From: Bidens hawaiensis
Lineage: Eukaryota > Streptophyta > Magnoliopsida > Asterales > Asteraceae
Length of the DNA stretch: 64,000 nucleotides
Reading direction: 5' to 3'
Assembly: GCA_021521415.1 (NCBI GenBank)
Contig: JAIQDT010006498.1
Span: 102,509 to 166,508 of the forward strand
Shown here: positions 24,235 through 35,458 of the stretch, piece after piece
Numbering within the stretch: the stretch's first letter is position 1
How the letters are laid out: the number at the start of each line of letters is the position of its first letter
The notes under the pieces: model-generated
Seen by the model: only the letters and a program-made list of their open reading frames with translations
Database searches by the model: none
Told to the model about the DNA's origin: nothing
Made by a program: the position numbers and the translations under genes

Positions 24235-26080
24235 ATTTTTGCTAGAATCACAAACTCTGTTCCACGAACTGATGCCGTGAACCCTGGAGGTTTTACCTTA
24301 GGTGGTTCAACGGCTCGAGGACATTTCACTCCATTAGCAGATACTACTCCGGTAGATGCTGGAAATGTCGTTACACCAACTACTGATCCAGGGCATATCA
24401 CAGCCCCAGGAGGTTCTAATCTGGGAGATCTAGAGAGAATTATGAGAGAAGCCCACCGAACTCACTCGGAGTTAGGTTTGGAGGAAGATTCCGGTGATTC
24501 TAACCAAAGAAGAGCTCACCGTCGTAGCTTCAGAACCGAAGGACTTGTCTCCGGACGAATGGCTTCGTGTTCAACAAGACAATTTGAAAACAGAGTACGA
24601 ACGCAAGGTTCGGAATGAGCGTTTTCATGGCCGTACCCTGACGTATGATGAGCCTACCAGGAGATCTATTTGTCCTCCCATAAGGGGAAGCCACATCCAA
24701 TATAGTCAACCACTAGAGCAGAATGTAAGTGAGATCCGGAGGTTCGGCCTCGTCCTCGCATAGATATGAGGGTACTATATTACGAGGACGAACTGGACGG
24801 ATACGACTCAACTTATCGTCCGGAAGGTAGTTATTACAGCGGGGATAGCCGTCTTCCTTCATATGGAGGGGCTAGTTACCCGTGACCAGTTGTCCGCCAC
24901 ACGGAGTACTGCAGTAGTGCTGAGTATGATTTTTCAAAACCATATCGTCCAGAATCTTTCGCAGAAAAGTCAAAGTTTATTCCAAGCATCGCACAAGCTC
25001 CATTTCCAATGAACGCAAAGATTCCAACATCTGTTGGAACATATAATGGAATGACAGATCCTAGTGATCATTTGCTGAGATTTGTGGCAGTCGGGGGAGT
25101 CAGTGGTTGGACCCTTCCGTACTGGTGCCACATGTTTGCACTAACATTCACGGGAGCTGCTCGAGAATGGTTTGAAAAGTTACCTGCCGGGCAAATCAAA
25201 AGCTGGAATGATTTTGTAACAAAATTTTCCCAGCATTTTAGTCAACAAAAGAAACATACCCGTGACCCTTCGGAAATACTGGATGTTACAAGACGAAATA
25301 ATGAATCTATTGAAGACTTCATTACTCGTTTTAATAACGAGAGCCTTAACATTGGAGGAGTCAGCGAAGATATGCTAAGAGGAGCATTCTGTAAGAACGT
25401 TCATAGTGATGCTATGATCCGCACTCTTACAGGGAGAGATGGAATGCCCGAAACATGGGACGAAATCATGAAGGCAGCAAAAGTGTTTGCAAGAACTGAG
25501 AAAACTTTAAGTTCCAATAGCCAAAAGCAATCACCAAGGATTGAGTTTCAAACTCCGAGACCAAACAAACAGGCCAAAGGGCCAATATGGTCAAGACTTC
25601 AGCCAAGAAAAGAAACGTCTAAACCATTTGATGCAAGATCGCTTATCGGTAATAAAAACAAATCGGGACCCTCGAACAGAAGTTCAAATAGTTGGACTCC
25701 GTTATCAAAGACTCCCTCAGAAATCCTCACCACTGAGAACCTGACCTTCAGAAAGCCTCAACCGTTACTGAGGAAGTAGTTCCTCGATAACAAGAAGCAC
25801 TGCTCATATCATAACGATATTGGACACAACACGAACGAGTGTGTGGCCCTCAGAAACGATATTGAAGCGCCGTCAAAAATGGCAAACTCGAACATTTGGT
25901 CAAAGGCACACGACCAGGGACTGGCAAACCTCCCGCAAAGGACAGCCAGGGTCCAGCCAAAAAGCAAGTCAGAGATTTGAACGTCCACATGATTCAGGGC
26001 GGACATTCGGGTAAAGGAAAAAGGAGGGAATATTTAGACGAGGAATGGAAAAACGAGCCCGTGATTTTTCCTCGGGTCAG
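24235..26080 (+). pseudogene. Tat-element gag (broken)
   Basis: The capsid-like domain is the open frame at 25009-25779, about 256 residues. It has the retrotransposon gag signature PSDHLLRF ... FTGAAREWFEKLP ... WNDFVTKFSQHF, followed by a basic tail. Upstream pieces at 24277-24618 and 24494-24763 are the N-terminal region, split by a frameshift, with another stop near 24882. After a stop at 25777 the frame continues into a zinc-knuckle-like CSYHNDIGHNTNEC at about 25800-25845, a form typical of Tat gags. Gag would form the virus-like particle that packages element RNA; here it cannot be made intact. Confidence 0.85.
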
Positions 26081-26084
26081 AGGA

Positions 26085-26470
26085 GGCCCGTGTAATAAAA
26101 ACTTGTTGATAATTACTGCTCAATTTGGTCACTACAGATCACAATGTGTTCTTTGACACCGGAAGTACGTCCGACATCATGTACGAGCAATGTTTCGAAC
26201 AATTAAATGAGGAAGATAAAGAAAGATTAAAATCAATTCATGCTCCCGTCTATGGTTTGGAGGGGAGATAATGCATCCGCGTGGGGTGATATCGTTTCCG
26301 GTGACACTCAGCGACGGAATTCATTCAAGAACAGAGGAAGTTGAATTTTTGGTTTTACCAGCAACTTCTAAACATGATATTATTCTGGGGAGAGAGGCGA
26401 TTGGTGATTTCAATGCCCACCCGTCCACGGCCCACGGTGTAGTAGGAGTTCCAATTCTGGCGTGGCAATA
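26085..26470 (+). pseudogene. Tat-element aspartic protease remnant
   Basis: The catalytic motif FDTGSTSDIMYEQ lies at about 26150-26190. The frame is interrupted by a stop near 26269 and continues in another frame at 26271-26471 with HDIILGREAIGDFNA, matching the C-terminal hydrophobic-Gly-Arg segment of retroviral-type proteases. The enzyme would cleave the gag-pol polyprotein. Confidence 0.8.
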
Positions 26471-26563
26471 ATTCATGTCAACATACATTGTTTTGCAACA
26501 GAAAGTTTGAGACCTAGCAAGGTCCCTAGACAAGCTCAAAGGACTGAACCAAAGAAATAGGTT

Positions 26564-27980
26564 TTGAACAAGAAATTTCCTGACCAAACAATTACTATTG
26601 GGTCGGCTATTTCAGAAATAGTAAGGACCTTCTTGAAGCAGCTGTTAACCAAAAACGTGGACATCTTCGCTAGGAAACCTTCGGACATGACTGGTGTCCC
26701 GCGGAACATTGCTGAACACAAGTTAAGGGTAAACCCGGCGTTTACCCCAATTGTACAGAAAAAGCGAAAGATGGGCCCGGAACAAACGAAAGCCATGAAT
26801 GAGCAAGTGTAAGATCTTCTTCACGCCGGAATCATCCGGGAAAGCAAATATCAGACATGGGTAGCTAATCCAGTCATTGTTCCAAAGAGCAACGGAACAT
26901 GGTGGATGTGTATTGATTTTAAAGACCTAACCAAAGCTTGCCCTAAAGACTGTTATCCATTACCTGAGATTGATCTCAAGGTAGACACTGTAGCTCCGTT
27001 CAAATTCAAATGCTTCCTCGACGCCTACAAAGGCTATCACCAAATCCGCATAGCGGCAGGTGATGAGGATAAAACAGCATTCAGAACTGATCAAGGCACT
27101 TTCTGTTATAAGATGATGCCTTTCGGGTTGAAGAACGCGGGTGCCACATATCAGCGGTTAATGGATCAAGCTTTCAAGAGTCAGATAAGTCGAAACCTGG
27201 AAGTTTATAGGGACGATTTAGTCATTAAAAGCATAGAATACGATCAAATGATATTGAAGAGACCTTTGAAACATTAAGAAGCATCAATATGAAGTTGAAC
27301 CCGGCTAAGTGTTCGTTCGGGATGGAAGAGGGAAAATTCCTTGGAGTCATAGTAACGGATGTGGGCTTCAAAGCCAACCCCGATAAGGTCCAGGCTATAG
27401 CCCGCATGCCTTCTCCCTCTTCCCTCAAAGAGGTTCAAACACTTAACGGAAGACTTGTAGCGCTAAACCGATTCTTAGCAAATCACGCGGCCAAGTCTTA
27501 TCCATTCGTGTCAACACTTAGAAATTGCCTCAAGAAGGCACATTTCAAGTGGATCGCGGAGGCTGAAAAAGCATTCTTAGAGGTTAAGCAATGCTTAATG
27601 GAGTTGCCTACTTTAACATCACCATATGCGGGTGAACCTCTGACACTGTATTTATCTGCCTCGGATATTGCCATAGGGGCCGTACTACTGACGTATAGGA
27701 AAAATGTTCAAACTCCAATCTATTACGTCAGTAGAAAACTGTCAGACCCGGAAGACGTATAGGAAAAATGTTCAAACTCCAATCTATTACGTCAGTAGAA
27801 CACTGTCGGACCTGGAAACAAGATACTCGATGTTGGAAAAGTTGGTTTTGGCATTGGTTTATGCCGCCAGGCGGCTTCGCATATATTTCCAGGGTCATCC
27901 CATCAATGTGTTAACCGGATACAAACTCAAGAACGTGTTGAGTAAACCCGAATTGTCCGGGCGACTGGCAAACTAGGCTA
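26564..27980 (+). pseudogene. Tat-element reverse transcriptase and first RNase H (broken)
   Basis: RT motifs appear in order: MCIDFKDLTKACPKDCYPLP (26904 onwards), FLDAYKGYHQIR, DKTAFRTDQGTFCYKMMPFGLKNAGATYQ and the catalytic box YRDD (about 27207), where most relatives have YVDD. A stop ends one piece at 26810-26812. A frameshift separates 26906-27277 from 27289-27762, which holds the connection domain and the start of RNase H (LYLSASDIAIGAVL). A 64-bp tandem duplication at 27690-27817 shifts the frame again. A stop at 27974-27976 closes the domain. Confidence 0.9.
27690..27817 (+). repeat. 64-bp tandem duplication within the RNase H region
   Basis: Units 27690-27753 and 27754-27817 both start gacgtataggaaaaatg and end with a form of gga.c.ggaa. 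They differ at about three or four positions by eye. Since 64 is not a multiple of three, the duplication itself breaks the reading frame. Confidence 0.93.
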
Positions 27981-27985
27981 TCGAA

Positions 27986-28560
27986 TTGGGTGAACACTCG
28001 ATAGAATATAAACCCAGACCGGCAATCAAAGGGCAAGTGCTGGCGGACTTCGTCACAGAAGTCCCGCAACACAAAGGACAAGAATGTTTAATTGAACAAC
28101 AACCCCAAGCACCTCCGGAACAAGGGCAAGTTTGGTCATTGTTCACGGACGGAGCTTCGAGCAGTGAAGGGTCAGGTGCAGGCTTAAGGCTAGTCAACCC
28201 TGAGGGGCATGAGTTTACATACGCCATCAAGTTGGACTTTAAAAGTACCAACAATGAGGCGGAATATGAAGCCTTCCTAGCAGGCCTGCGGATAGCGAAA
28301 AAACTTGGGGTGAAACATTTGGAAGCACGGGTGGATTCCATGCTAATCGCGGGACAAATAAACGGAACATATGAAGCCAAAAATGATGTCATGGCTTCTT
28401 ATTTGTCGCAAGTAAGGGTCTTGATTCGCCAATTTTCCTCTTTCAATGTTGTTTACATTAAGAGGAGTGAGAACAAATCGGCGGATGCTCTTAGCAAGCT
28501 AGCTTCAACGAATTTTGAGCATTTTGTCAAAGATATTCACGTGGAAGTTCTAGATCATCC
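27986..28560 (+). pseudogene. Tat-element archaeal-type second RNase H
   Basis: This is the N-terminal part of the open frame 27986-29122. The domain reads LFTDGASSSEGSGAGL (first catalytic Asp), NNEAEYEAFLAGL (Glu), EARVDSMLIAGQI (Asp) and ENKSADALSKLAS (last Asp). That is the second RNase H that sets the Tat clade apart from other plant Ty3/gypsy elements. The domain itself has no internal stop, but the polyprotein around it is broken. Confidence 0.9.
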
Positions 28561-28599
28561 ATCCATCCCACAAAATCAAGTCCTGGTAATCCAAACAGG

Positions 28600-29937
28600 C
28601 GTCGAATATTGTATGACGCCAATTAAAGCTTACTTATCTTCCGGAGCACTTCCAGCAGGAAAGGCTGAGGCTCGGAAGATTAAGCATAAAGCCTTGAATT
28701 ACCAGTTGACTGATGGCAATTTATACCGGAGATCATTCCTCGGTCCGCTGCTACGTTGTGTAGACGCAGAAGATGCAAATTACTTGATCCGAGAAATTCA
28801 CGAAGGCATTTGTGGATTGCACGCGGGACCGAGAATGACAGTTGCAAAAATCATGAACGCAGGGTACTACTGTCCGGGCATGCATTTGGAAGCTGTGCAA
28901 GAAATCAGAAAGTGTGATTCATGCCAGCGCCATGCTCCTAACACCCTGCGTCCAAAAAATGAACTGATTCCGGTAACATCTGCTTGGCCGTTCCAGAAGT
29001 GGGCCATTGACATCATGGGACCATTCCCAGAAGCCCCGGGACGAGTCAAATATTTGATAGTGGCCATTGATTACTTCACCAAGTGGGTAGAAGCTAAACC
29101 GGTTGCATCAATACGGCATTAAGTGTTAAGAAATTCCTTTGGGAATTCATCATTTGCCAGTTTGGTCTCCCGCAAGAATTGGTAAGTGACAATGGGACCC
29201 AATTTGCTGAAAACAGATTGCAAGAATGGTTGAAAAAACTTCAAGTCATTCAAACTTTTACATCCGTGGCTCATCCGCAAGCAAATGGTTAGGTCAAAAG
29301 GACCAACCAAACTATCAAAGAAGGGATCAAGGCAAGGCTAGGGACTAAACGAACGGGTTGGGTGGATGAACTGCCTCATGTACTCTGGACTTTCCGCACC
29401 CAAAAGAACTCCAGTAATTTGGAGACAACCTTTAGCCTAACCTACGGCACTGAAGCCATGATCCCCGCAGAAATTGGGATTCCATCCGCAAGAGTTCTGT
29501 TAATTGATGATAATGATCACGAACTCAGGATGAATCTGGATCTGCTTGAAGAAAGAAGAGAACTAGCATCGATCCGCGAGCACAATTATAAGCGACAACT
29601 TGAGAAGTATTACAACTCGCGGGTCCAGAAATGCGAGTTCGATGCGGGAGACTTTGTCTTCCGCCATAACGAGGCTTCCGGTCAGGAACCTCCGGGCAAG
29701 TTGGCCCCAACTTGGGAAGGACCTTATAAAATCAAACAAGTATTATCTAAAGGTGCCTACAAGTTAGAAAAGTTGGACGGGACTGAGATCCCTCGAACTT
29801 GGAACGCAACACAGTTGAAGAATTGTTATATGCAGCAACCTTATCTTATTCGTCCTTTATTTTGGCCTGCGTGCAAATATAGACTAGCAAGTTATGTAAT
29901 TTCCTTTATTGTAACTAGGCTTATGCCCAATTTATAA
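28600..29937 (+). pseudogene. Tat-element integrase (broken)
   Basis: An HHCC zinc-binding region (IREIHEGICGLHAGPRM ... CDSCQRHAP) precedes the catalytic core: first Asp in WAIDIMGPF, second in SDNGTQF near 29190, and the glutamate region near 29300. Stops occur at 29120-29122 and at 29290-29292 (ANG followed by TAG where relatives have Gln, a C-to-T type change). The C-terminal part, 29362-29937, is open and carries the GPYKIKQVL ... RTWNATQLKNCYM end domain. The frame ends at 29935-29937. Confidence 0.88.
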
Positions 29938-30120
29938 AGAATCTTATGCTAGTTTCATGTCATTTCGACAATTTGTAATCTTTTATTGACAACAACGAAG
30001 TTCCGGGTAAGACACTTATATTATAATACATAAGACAAAGTGCACCGGAAGAGAACAAGACTTCTTGTTATTAGTCAAAAGAGATTACAAAAGAGAAATA
30101 TTTACAAAGAAAAATCATAT
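29938..30120. other. Spacer between pol and the antisense ORF
   Basis: Short AT-rich untranslated spacer of the Tat element; nothing else is seen. Confidence 0.5.
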
Positions 30121-31095
30121 ATACATCTACGGGACAACATTTTCGTCTTCCGCAGTATTATCCGCTTCTTCTTCTTCTTCTTCTTCTTCCTCATCGAGAT
30201 CCAACAGCTCTTTTAATTGTTCTACCGCATCCTCCTTATCTGCAAGTTCTGATATATGGTCGGAGAGGGAAAACTTCAGAGTATCAAAAGCCTTGGTCTG
30301 AAAAATGAGAATGGAAGCAGTATCCTTGCCGGCCAGGACGTACTCCTCAGGAAGCCTGCCCTCGGAAGCAAATTTATAGCCTTCTTCAAAACCAATTTGC
30401 CGGCCAGCCTGCTTGGAAGCACGTAGAAGTACCGCAACGCAATTCCCAAGATCGTCACTATTCCGAACGTCAGTGATAATCTATTAAGACACATAAATAA
30501 ATGTAAATACAGATTAGCTCGAATTGTATATATTAAGCAAAGACTTAGTACCTTGGGAATTGCCGTCGTCAAAAGCCACTTTTTATCCGTCTCAGCTCGA
30601 ACAAGATCCATCTTGTGACCGACACATTCCAGAGCTTGGTCTCGGTTCTTGGCATTAAGGACGGACAAACGCTTGTCCTTGGCCGCTGAGTCAGCTTGAA
30701 TGGTCCTTATTAGCTCAGCCTGTTCATCCAGTTGTTTTTGCAGAACAGCCTTAGCTTCCTCAGCGGCAAGACGATTGGCTTTTTCGGCTTCCATAGCCTG
30801 GTGACTCTCTCAAGCTTCGTTTAACGCCTTTAGAGCCTCCTTCTTGGCGTCGAGTAGCTTAATCTCCGTTTCATCTAGCTCTTCATTCATAGCCAACCAA
30901 TCCCGGCGTATCTCTTGGTTGGTGGAAATAGTATTCGCCATATGATAGGAGTTTGAGTCTAACTACTCCTGGCGGATACGGCGGCGTTGTCGTTCCCTCT
31001 CAGCAGGGGGAGACTTTCTTGGAGATACTCATGACAAACATCCGCGTTGCTTAATACTGAATTCCGGCGTAGCGACCAGTGAGGGTTATGCGGAG
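30120..31095 (-). pseudogene. Antisense extra ORF of the Tat element, C-terminal part
   Basis: On the minus strand this encodes a coiled-coil-rich protein: EAEKANRLAAEEAKAVLQKQ and following residues around 30680-30794. An intron with a plausible GT donor lies near 30550 and an acceptor near 30485. Downstream comes GFEEGYKFASEGRLPEEYVL and an acidic tail of about eight Glu residues encoded by the (ttc)n run at 30165-30190. Stops near 30810 and 30962 break it. Such antisense ORFs between pol and the 3' LTR are known in Tat elements; their role is unknown. Its N-terminal half is probably the segment at 43035-44124, separated by the nested insertions. Confidence 0.7.
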
Positions 31096-31097
31096 CA

Positions 31098-32165
31098 TGT
31101 AACATCCTAAATATTCTAATAAATAAAGAAAGTTGCGTTAAATTTTCGTGCGTTTAATAATATTAACTAACGTCTAATATGGAAGAGATCATGGACTTGG
31201 ATTTAATTAAGATGGATTAAGGGTAATGGGCCTTAGGTCCATGAGCCTTAAGGGGTATAAATACCTCCTTAAATCACCCTTAAACCCTAAACCATCATTC
31301 ATTTCCATCTTATTCTCTATACATTCAAAACACACACACCACACACCGCCATATACGGCCGGCGGCCGAGAGAGAGAAACGAGCAAGATCCGAGAGAGAT
31401 TAAACGTTAGTTGGTATTAGATCTTTATTTCACGAGATCTAGAGTGCATAAACAAGTTAAACGAGATCCAAACGAGCACTAAAGGTATGTTCTTGACCCT
31501 TTAAAGTTACATTTTTATACACGTTTAATCTTGAAACTTGAACCTAGAATAGATCAAGAATAAACGAAAGATAAAGTTGTAAACTTGATAGTAAATATGA
31601 GTGTAATGAACCCGAAAATGGAAACGGCTCTATTAAATGAACCCTTAAACTAGTATTGAACGTTTCGAGCTTAAAGGTCCAAACTTTACGTGTTTTCGGG
31701 TCAAACCATATCCTAAAACGACCATAGGATTGATCGCGAGTTGGTTAAATATCGTATCCAAGAGTTTCACGTTAAAACAGATATGATTGTGGGGGATTAA
31801 GATTGAACAGATACGGCAGCTGGGCAACTTCGCCTGCAAGCTTAGCTTCGCCTGCAAGGTTAACTTCGCCTAAGGCCAAGTTCGCCAAACTGTAACTTCG
31901 CCTGGTGACAAGTTCGCCCATGATAACTTCGCCTAAGGCTAAGTTCGCTAATGCTCAACTTCTCCTGGCATATGTTCGCTTAAGGTTAACTTCGCCAAAC
32001 CTAACTTCGCTTGATGTTAAGTTTGCTTAACACTAAGTTCGCTTACAGTAACTTCACTTAATGTTAAGTTCGCTCATTGTTAAGTTCGCTTAATGATAAG
32101 TTCGCTGGAGTTAGCAAATTAGAAAGTAAATTAAAAATCTAATGAAAAATGTTAAGTTTGCAAAC
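31098..32165 (+). mobile_element. Tekay-like LTR, 5' part, with TATA box and motif array
   Basis: The segment begins TGTAACATCC, like the minus strand of the solo LTR at 832-3039. It shares a gatcatggacttggattt-type block, a ggggtataaatacctcc promoter (about 31252), a leader rich in cacacacacc and a gagagag tract. From about 31815 to 32110 it carries an array of AAGTTCGC/AACTTCGCC motifs. At about 32166 it switches abruptly into the Athila LTR. AT-rich sequence at 42840-43035, beyond the Athila element, may be the remainder of this LTR. Confidence 0.65.
31815..32110 (+). repeat. Array of AAGTTCGCTTAA / AACTTCGCC motifs
   Basis: About 18 copies of a core (A)A(G/C)TTCGC(C/T) recur every 15-17 bp with variable linkers. 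The array lies about 710-1010 bp from the LTR start, downstream of the TATA box, so it would be in the transcript. Confidence 0.85.
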
Positions 32166-33699
32166 TTAGGGGGGTTTCTTGGTAACGCAAAAAAAAAAGC
32201 AAGAGTTGGTTACGGGTTTTTACTTGGAGAAACAGAAATTAAAAGATTATTATTATTGTTATAAAGAAAACCCTAAGTGGGTTTTTCTTTGGTGGGAGCC
32301 GCAAGATTTAGCTCAAGCATAATATTATTATTTTGACTCTAGAGCAGAGCCTCCATATATTATCATTATTGTTGGGTTCTTGGGAGGGGAGCCACCCACC
32401 AATACACAAGTGGGCACAAGAAGTCTTCTTTGAAGTGTGGACAGCGAACAAAGCAGAACAAGCATTATTATTAGTTTAGTTTGGGAGCTATTCATCGTAG
32501 GAATTTAAGCAACAATTTTGTGTTCGGGTTCACATCTACTTCAAGATTGGTTTGATTTTATTATCTTTATTATGAACTCTGTTATTGAACATATATATTT
32601 TATTGTTTTGAACATGGTTGTTGGCTAAACTCTTTTAGTTATCTAGGCTTGTGATGATGTTTTGTTGATTGCTTTGGACTTGTCGGTTTGCGGGTTTTGT
32701 TTATGGGATTTTGATTAATTAAAAGTTTGATCATATTTATTGGATGTGTCTCATGCGTATTTATTTTTAATTTGTGTCTAAATGAATGTTTCACATGTTA
32801 CTTTATTGAATGTCATTCAATTATAGGTTGCATGTTAGGGTTGTTTACTGTGTGTTTGCAACTTGTTTATGGTTTATTGAGCTCATTTACCATAGAAACT
32901 GATTTTTGGCATATTATTAGAAGTTTATATTCTTACCTACTTAGATATCCGACGGGTGATAAGTTGTCGGGTTTGTCTGCGTTGTTAGGGTTTTAGGTTA
33001 AATTATCTGACAGGAGGTTTGCCTATTTTTGCCTTAATTTCAATGTTTACCTGTGTCCTTTAGACTGTTCAAAAACCACCCCGTGTACTTAGGTGCATTG
33101 AGATAGTGAATCTGACGAGTTAGCTATTTTCTAGGGTAATTAATCATAGTTGGTGAACTGACAGGTGAACCAATAAGCCGGTGTTTTTACATGATCTCTA
33201 AGATTTCTTTTTAGGTGACACCTTGAGAGTGATTAAGGATCCATTAAGTTTCCTAGAGCTTAATACCTTTAGATTCCCGGTTCTCATAGCATTTTCTCGT
33301 AACCGATAAAAGCCCGAGTCGTCACAATTCGGATTCCTTGCCTAGGCAACTCTTGCTCTCATTTGAATTTACTAAAGTTTTACTCGGTAATTTATTTTTC
33401 TAGTTTACTTTTATTTAATTAAGTAATTAGATTAATTATTAGTTTTTAAAATAAAATAAATAAGAATCCAAAAATATATATTTTCTTAATTTTTAATTTA
33501 ATTAGCTTTTAGAACTAGTCTCGTTATTTAAATTAGTGTCTCTAGGGTTCGATATTCCCGGTCTTCCCATAGCTATTCTACACCCGATAGGTTCACTTGC
33601 CTGTTGCTAGTGGTTTGGTTTAGGGTATTCTAGGTTTTTATGAATCGTTTTGCTTGGTCATTATTTGCTACAATTTTATATACCACTTCGTGCACATCA
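32166..33699 (+). repeat. Athila left LTR (5'-truncated)
   Basis: This matches 41313-42839 closely. An 89-codon open frame occurs in both LTRs with the same translation, but it is LTR sequence, not a gene. It ends ...cgtgcacatca and is followed by the primer site. The first 400 bp or so of the right LTR have no counterpart here; Tekay-like sequence stands in their place. Confidence 0.9.
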
Positions 33700-33705
33700 A
33701 GTTTT

Positions 33706-33723
33706 TGACGCCGTTGCCGGGGA
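33706..33723 (+). other. Primer-binding site complementary to tRNA-Asp
   Basis: TGACGCCGTTGCCGGGGA, six bases after the left LTR, differs by one base from the Athila consensus TGGCGCCGTTGCCGGGGA that pairs with the 3' end of tRNA-Asp to prime minus-strand DNA synthesis. Confidence 0.9.
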
Positions 33724-33917
33724 CACTTGGTAATAGCGCACTAGTTTCTATTTGCTTTTATTTGTTTTTAGTTTTAGTTTTAGTTTTAGTTAATTAGTTA
33801 GTTTTATTTTATTTAATTATTATTTAATTGCTCTTAATTGCTATTTGTGCCTTGATTTTAACGTGTGTGCTTTAGGGATAAGCTTGGGTCCTCATTATTT
33901 TACTTGATTTTCAGCAT

Positions 33918-35458
33918 ATGCGACGTACTCGTTCACTAGGACCACCAGAGTTCACTGCTTCTGACGAACCCGAGAGAGATTTTCGTGAGCGCCGTAGGGA
34001 GTTTCGAGAGATTGCACGTGCTCTACGCGAAAACAAGGTACACGTTTCTGATTCTAAATTAGATATGGGTGACGCTAACCCCCCTAGGCGTACGGTTCAC
34101 TCGAGACCGAGTGAGGGAGTTATGGGGAGACGGTCTGCTATCACACGTCCGGTGATGCCCGATGCTATTAACTGGCAAATTTCGACCAACGTCATGAATT
34201 CCATTACTAATTCTGCCCCATTTCACGGACTTGAAGACGAGGACGCGCCTGGCCATCTGAACAAATTCACTCGTATTTGCGACACTTTTAATATTGCCAA
34301 CGTCACTCGTACCTTCATATTTTTCCATTTTCTCTGGAGGGTCGCGCTTCATCATGGCTGGAAAACCTTCCCCCTGGGTCCATCACTACATGGGAGAATC
34401 TTCAAGCTGAATTCCTTAAGAAATATTTTCCGCCATCTAAAGCCTCGCGACTTCGTGATCAGATCTGTTCCTTCCGCATGGAGCCTGACGAGCCATACTC
34501 TTTGGCTTGGGAAAGGTTCCATAATCTGCTTAGTAGATGCCCCCAACATGGTCTACTTGAATGGGCTGTAGTCGAGAAATTCTAAAACGGGATGACCTTT
34601 GAGATGCAGAAGAGATTTAATACGTCAGCTGGAGGAAACATGTTAGAGAAGTTGGATATAGATGAGTGTGAGTCATTGTTTGAGAGTTTTTCCCTAGCTA
34701 AGCAGCAGGAACCGTCCGCCCGAAGTACTTCTAAAATCACCACCTCTTCCGCTCGAGGTATTTATCAGGTCTCGAATGATACTAGCATCGCGGCTGCCTT
34801 AGAGGCAATGCAGAAGGATATCCGAGAATTGAAGAAGATTGCTCAGAAATGCGAAATCTGTCGCGGAGGGCACGATACGGTTGATTGTCCGGTCGATCAA
34901 CAGGAGAAAGTAGACTACTTGGGTAATCAGAGTCGGGGAGCGAATGCCTACGGTAACTCAGGATGGAGAAATAACTCCAACGATGGTTGGAGGTCGGGAG
35001 GTAATGCTCAGGGTTTTAGGCAGGAGCAAGTTAGTGACCCAGAGGCAGCAGGAAGTTCGAGTGCGGGGAAGAGTAGCGGTATGGATCCGGATCTTAAGGA
35101 GCTTCTAACTAAGCAATCCACCATGCTTTCTCACCTTATTGACAGAGATAATAACACACAGCAGAGACTAGCTGAGCACGACACCCTATTAAAGAACCAG
35201 CAGTCGTCATTTTTGGAGATGTCTCGAAAGGTGGATGAGATGATAAAGCAGATGCTACCTATTAAACAGGTCGGAGCATTTCAGGGCAGCACGGAGCTTA
35301 ACCCGAAGGCACAGTTGAAGGCGGTGACCACCCGTAGTGGTAGAGGAGGCGATCGAGAGCAGTCGCCGGCAGATTATGAGGAGCCGGTGGACGAGGAGAT
35401 AGAGATGGAGACTCCTCTGAGGACGCACGAGAGGCGAGTCCCAGCAAGTACCGCGTAA
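33918..35458 (+). pseudogene. Athila gag (one frameshift, two stops)
   Basis: The N-terminal frame starts MRRTRSLGPPEF at 33918 and includes the Athila block FHGLEDEDAPGHLNKFTRICDT, split here as FHGLEDEDAPGHL and NKFTRICDT. A frameshift in the T-rich stretch near 34318-34332 moves the capsid domain (LENLPPGSITTW, WERFHNLLSRCP) into the next frame. That frame reaches a TAA at 34583-34585 and then continues as 34592-35458. The zinc knuckle CEICRGGHDTVDC is at about 34851-34890. A TAA at 35456-35458 falls where relatives continue into protease. It would package the element's RNA but is not translatable as a whole. Confidence 0.88.

Noticed and set aside
28867..29067. Minus-strand open frames over the Tat and Athila pol genes
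   Set aside because: Shadows of the real coding strand; no independent motif.
29290..29292. Programmed readthrough of the TAG in Tat integrase
   Set aside because: Other stops and frameshifts are scattered through the element; decay explains all of them.
32727..32996. 89-codon open frame, repeated with the same translation at 41867-42136
   Set aside because: Both lie at the same position in the two Athila LTRs; identity reflects LTR duplication, not a conserved gene.
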